DNA from: Ahaetulla prasina | Lineage: Eukaryota > Chordata > Lepidosauria > Squamata > Colubridae | Direction of reading: 5' to 3' | Assembly (NCBI RefSeq): GCF_028640845.1 | Contig: NC_080539.1 | Span: 372,740,233-372,804,232, forward strand | DNA: 64,000 nucleotides | Part shown: piece after piece, positions 35,101 to 41,100 of the stretch | Layout: the number at the start of each line of letters is the position of its first letter | Position numbering within the stretch: the first letter of the stretch is position 1 | Position numbers and translations under genes: made by a program | Notes under the pieces: generated by a model | The model's input: the letters and a program-made list of their open reading frames with translations, nothing else | What the model was told of the DNA's origin: nothing | Databases searched by the model: none

Positions 35101-38100
35101 TCCAACTGCAGCTGCCCCATAATTGGAATCTACCTCTGTCCTTTAAACTCTGACATTCCTGAAGGCCAGCACGGACCTTTTGAGAGAGGGGAGAAGGGGG
35201 AATTCGTTCCTAAATGTGAGAGATGCATTTCTTTCGGAAATGGCAAATACCCAGAATACCCTCTTTTTTTCCCAGCATCATGTTTACAGTTTTTATTATA
35301 AACTACGAAAGCAAATAGTAGGAAAAATGAAGGAGGGAAAGGGGAAAAGAGAAGTGTAGAGAAGAAAGGAAAAGAGAAAAAAGGCATTGACTTCTGACTC
35401 ATTTTGGTTCAGTAGAATAAAATAATACCATCCAACCTCAGCTTTTTACTTTTCCATAATAGCCATTTCTATAACAACAAACCTATCTAATCGGTAAAAC
35501 CCAAAATCAAAGTTTCATTTTTTTCCCCACCTCAAGCACAAAGCCCAGAATCGGTTTCCAGCTAGAAACAAAAGTAGTTGTGATTTCTTTTTTTCTTCTT
35601 TGACCAAATGGTCAATTTTGCCATCTCTGCTAATTCCCGTCAACTTTTGCAGCCATTCGTCGATTGTGGGGATCGAAATGTCCTTCCAATTTTTGTGCAT
35701 AAAGTAATCTGGTATAGAAAATACCCACAAACCTCTTGACACAACCGAGAATGGCCTTTCCTTCCCAACCAGCCCTTTTTCGAAAGCTCTGCCTCTGAAG
35801 TTCTTCTTGGTAAAAGATGCTCTTCCAAAGCCGCTTTGTAATCTCTCCCTGTTTTCCTGTCGTTCAGGATGAGGAAGAAGATGGTGGAGAGGAGGAAGAT
35901 GATGACGATGGCTTTTTCGTTCCCCATGGGTACCTTTCGGAGGATGAAGGAGTGACTGAAGTAAGCCCCAGAGGGAAGGGTGTTTTGCTAAGGCTGGAAA
36001 AATGAGCTAGGCAGTATGGTAGATGTTGGTCTACCTCAGCTGGTAGTCCTCGATTTATGACCACAGTTGAGACCAGAATAGTAGTCAAAATAGGAAACCC
36101 TTCACCTGTTAACAGCGGTGCTACCCAAGGAAGCGTTCTAGGACCCACACTCTTTATACTTTACATAAGTGACCTTTGCGATCATATTATAAGCAACTGC
36201 GTTCTCTTCGTGGATGATGTAAAACTATTCAACACCCCCGACAATGCTGCTACCCTACAAAAAGACCTTGACTCTCTATCGGAATGGTCAAACAATTGGC
36301 AACTCCAAATCTCAACCAACAAATGTTCTGTCCTACACATTGGCAAAAAATAAAATAAAAATCAAAACACTAAATACAAGCTGGGCAGATATGACCTTGT
36401 AGATGACCCTCACTCTGTTAAGGACCTTGGAGTACTCATCTCAAACGATCTTAAGGGCCAGAGCCCACTGTAACAGCATTGCCAAAAAAGGCATTAAGAG
36501 TTGTTAACCTAAACTTGCGTAGCTTCTTCTCTAGTAATATTGAACTGCAAACCAGAGCATACAAAACATTTGCCAGACCGATTCTCGAATACAGCTCCTC
36601 TGTCTGGAACCCACACCGCATATCGGACATTAATACAATCGAACAAGTCCAGAGATATTTTATGAGAAGAGTCCTCTGCTCGCAACAGAATACCTTATGC
36701 CACCAGACTTCAAATTTTGGGATTAGACAACTTAGAACTTTGTCGTCTTCGGTCAGACCTAAGCGTAGCACATAAAATTATCTGCTACAATGTCTTACCT
36801 GTTAGTGACTATTTCAGCTTCAACCACAACAATACACGAGCAAATAATAGATACAAACTCAAGATAAACCGCTCCAAACTCGATTGCAGAAAATACAACT
36901 TCAGCAAGAGCGGTCAATGCCTGGAATGCACTCCCTGACTCTGTAGTTTCATCCCCAAACCCCCAAAACTTTAACCTTAGACTGTCTGCTGTTGACTTCA
37001 CCCCATTCCTAAGAGGTCTGTAAGGGGCGTGCATAAGAGCACCAGCATGCCTACCCTCCCTGTCCTAATGTCCCCCTTTTATTCGTATTCATTTCACATA
37101 TTCACAATCCTGTTTATACTTATATCTGTTGTCTAATACATGCTTGACTAAATAAATAAATAAAATAAAATAAAGAATTGATGTTCCTAAGTCGAGAAAG
37201 TTGTTAAGTGAGTTTTGCCTGGTTTCATGAGTTCTCTTGCCACGTTTGTTAAGTGAATCCCTGCAGTTCTTAAGTTAGTCACACGGTTATGAAGTGAATC
37301 TGGTTTCCCCATTGACTTTGCTGGTCAGAAGGTCGCAGAAAGTGATCGCATGACATCCCGGATCACTGCAATCGTCATAAATATGAGTCAGTTCCCAAGC
37401 GTTTGGATTTGAAGCTGGGGATGCAGCAACGGCCGTAAGTGTGAAAAACAATCCTAAGTCACTTTTTTCAGTGCCGTTGTAACTTTGAACGGTCCCTAAG
37501 CGAACTGTTGTGTAAGTCGAGGACTACCTATAGCCCTCAGGACTGATAGCCAGAGACAATCTCTTGTCAAAAGGCTGCAACTCGAAGTTAAAATCCACTT
37601 ATTTGGGAAGATGCATTGAGCTTCCGTATTTGATTCTGCAGGAGTAAAAATAAGATTGAAAACGAAACGTAACAACAATCGTAAGCTTCAGTGGATCACA
37701 TGTATCGGATACATGATTGGAATGTATCCCAGTGTGACTGTTATATATACACAATCATTCTTGTGGGTGGGCTGATATTACAGGTAGCCCTTGGCTTACA
37801 ACAGTTCATCTAATGACTGTTCCAGGTTAGAACAGTACTGAAAAAAGTGACTTATAACTGTTTTTTCACATGGCCGTTACAGCATCCCCATGGTCACATG
37901 ATCAAAATTCAGACGCATATTTATGATCATTGCATTGTCCCGGGGTCACGTGATCCCCTTTTAAGACCTCCTGACGAGCCAATTCAACGGGAGAGCCAGA
38001 TTCACTTAACAACCGTGTTACTAACTTAAAAACTACACTGATTCACATAACAAAGTGTGGCAAGAAAGGTCATAAAACGGGGCAAAATTCGCTTAAACAA

Positions 38101-41100
38101 ATGTCTCGCTTAGAGACAGAAACTTTGGGCTTAATTGTGGTCTTAAGACGAGGACTACCTGTATAAGTAGAGGTCAGAAACCAGCTGTAGGAGATGACCG
38201 GCCTGAGCTTGAGGGAGCTCAGGCGTGTCATTGGTTTGGAGTCCCTTCGGGTCCACAAGAGATCTAAATCCAGCCGCCCCCCCGCCCCCCGCCCCGCCTT
38301 TGGAATTCCATTGATTCTTGATGACAATGTTCTCCATTCAGCCGTATCCGACTCTCGGTGATTCTCTGGGCCAGGTCTCTCCACATCTTCCGATCTTGAA
38401 CTATTTCTTTGAGCTGTTCTATGCTCTGGCTTCGGTCAGCTTTGAGAGTGTCCAGCCACCGTGTTCTTTGATGGTCTGGTTTCCTTTTACCTCTAACACT
38501 TCCAAACCTAATTGCTTCCTCCGATAAATTCCCCTGCATGACATGGCCAAAATAGGAGCCATTGGCTCTTTTATCTACCACCAATTTGCCGGTCAGATTC
38601 TTGTTTAGGGAGGGCATGGAATACACTTGTACTCATTTGAACAATCCTGACTCCTGACATCAACTAACTATAAGTTACGTCCCTTTTTATGGATTCTCTT
38701 TAGGTATTATGTTGAACATGCATAAATATAGGTAGTCTTTGACTTAGGCTTAGTTCAAAATTATAATGGATCCTGAAAAAGCTATCAAAGACTTTTTTAT
38801 AATACAAAAAGCACACAATACCCCCTTCTGTTTTCCTCCTAAGCCAGGAATGTCAAACTCAATTTCATTGAGGGCCACATCAGGACTGTGTTTGACCTCG
38901 GGGGGGGGGGCAGTGTGGGCGTGGCCAGCTTGATGTCATGTCAGTGAGGCACCTATGGTGGGCCAAGTGTTCTGTTAGCGAAAATGGGCTCCCGAGCTCA
39001 AATTTTTGGGCTCGCGCAGCCCTCCCAAGTTCAGTTTGTGCTGGCAGAGGAACCACGGGCCACTTCTTCCCTGTTTCCAGGGTGGTTCCACAGGCCAGAT
39101 CTAAGCACCCTATGGGCCAGATCCAGCTCACGGGCCTTGAGTTTGACTTCCCTGTCCTAAGCCATTTGAATACTGTTCAAAATAACATAAGGTGTGAGTT
39201 CAATAGACAAAAATCACTAAAATTTCCTAATAATTGTATAATTTGAAACCAGTTTTGGATTGCATCTCAAATTAGCTGAATCTATTTCTTCCTAAAAAGG
39301 TAGTCTAGCGTCCACTTGGTGTGATTTAAAAAAAAAAAGAATTAACCGTGGTTTTAAATCTATAGAAATACAATTGTCATCGTCAGCCATTCAGTCATGT
39401 CTCACCCTTCCTTCCGAGGTGGGTAAGGACCCAGATTGTTGGGGGCAATAGGCTGACTCTGTAAACCACTTAGAGAGGGCTGTAAAGCATTGTAAAGCGG
39501 TATATAAGTCTTATTGCTCTTGCTAAACTCATCCCTCCCTCCATCCTTATCTCAGGAATGCGATCCCGAAAACTACAAAGCCCGCCAGAAGCTGAAAGCC
39601 AAGGAGTGGGACGAGCTGATCACCAAGGGGAAAAGATTCCGCATCTTGCAGCCGGTGAAGATCGGTTGCGTTTGGGAAGGCGAGCAGAGCGGTGCCGTCA
39701 CAACGGCAGAAATGGGAATCCTGCAGCAATTTACAGCTTCTGTCCTGGATTCCGGCTTTGCCGAGGAAGATTTGATAGAGAAAAGCAACAAAAAGAAAAC
39801 AAAAGACCAACAAAGTAAGCGGCGGGTGGATGGAGCAAAGAACCAGGGTCCCCTGCCCAGAACCAGGGTCTTTTCTGGAATGTGGGGTGAATGGATGATT
39901 GATTTTGGTTTCTTACGTTGGTAGTTTACTTTTGGACATCAGAGAGAAAGTCTAAAGTAGCAATCAGTTTCACACTGCACATAGTCTTCGACTTACGACC
40001 ACTGTTGAGCCCAAAGTTTCTGTTGCTAAGCAAGATTGTTAAGTGAATCCTGCCCTATTTTACAACCTTTGTGACCACAATTGTTAAGTGAATAACTGCA
40101 GTTGTTAAAGTTAGGAACAGGGTTAAGTGAAGCCAACTTCCTTCTTGTTTGCTTGCCACTTGTCTGAAATGATATAGGATCTCCTGCTTGAGCAGGGGGT
40201 TGGACTAGACGACCTCCAGAAGGTCCCTTCTGTGACTTCTGTTTGCTCCAGCAGCCAGGGACGCCCTCCGTGTAACTTTAAGATTCTGCTTTTCGCCCCT
40301 TTGCAGTTCTGGCCCAGCTACTTCCGCTACTTCATGGCAACGTGAACGGAAGCAAAGTCATCATTCAGGAGTTCCAGGAATGTTGCCGCTTGGCATTGCT
40401 TTCGGACCCCAGCAGTCCGATCTCCTCCCTGGGGAGCGGGGATGCCAGTCCCAAGGTCTCTCAAGGCCAATCACCAGCCTGCGAGAACGTCATTCCTTCC
40501 AAGGCCAGGCTGAAAAGAATCATCTCCGAGAACTCCGTCTACGAGAAGAGGCCCGAGTACCGGATGTGTTGGTACGTGCAATCCGAGGTCCTGAAGAACT
40601 TTGGCCAGGAGAATCTGCCCGTGCCTTGCCAGTGGAACTACATCACCCAGCTTCCATCTGTGGCCAAGGAAGAAGCGGGCAGTTTGCAAGGAGGGGCGGC
40701 AACCCAGACCCCGCCGGTCTCTGCAAAACGGAAGTCAACGCAAAGCATGTCCATAACCAAGTTCATGAGGAGACCTCCGGGGACCGAGCAGGTAAGGACG
40801 AGCTTCTGTACCCAAGTTAGTAACTTCCCCCCCTTGCTGGTTGTTAGCAAGCTGTGCCATCCCCGTTCTTTGCTTCACGTTTTGTTTACCGACTGTGGCG
40901 GAGATTCTGACTCTCAGATCCGAGAAGCCGTCTCTAATTCACATAAGACAGTGATGGTGAACCTATGGCACGCATGCCAGAAGTGGCACACAGAGCCCTC
41001 TCTGTGGGCATGTGCGCGGTGGCCAGCTGGTCTTCCGGGTTCCAGTGCGCGCATGTGCGGCGGCCAGCTGCTTTTCACATGACGACCAGCTGGCTGGCGC

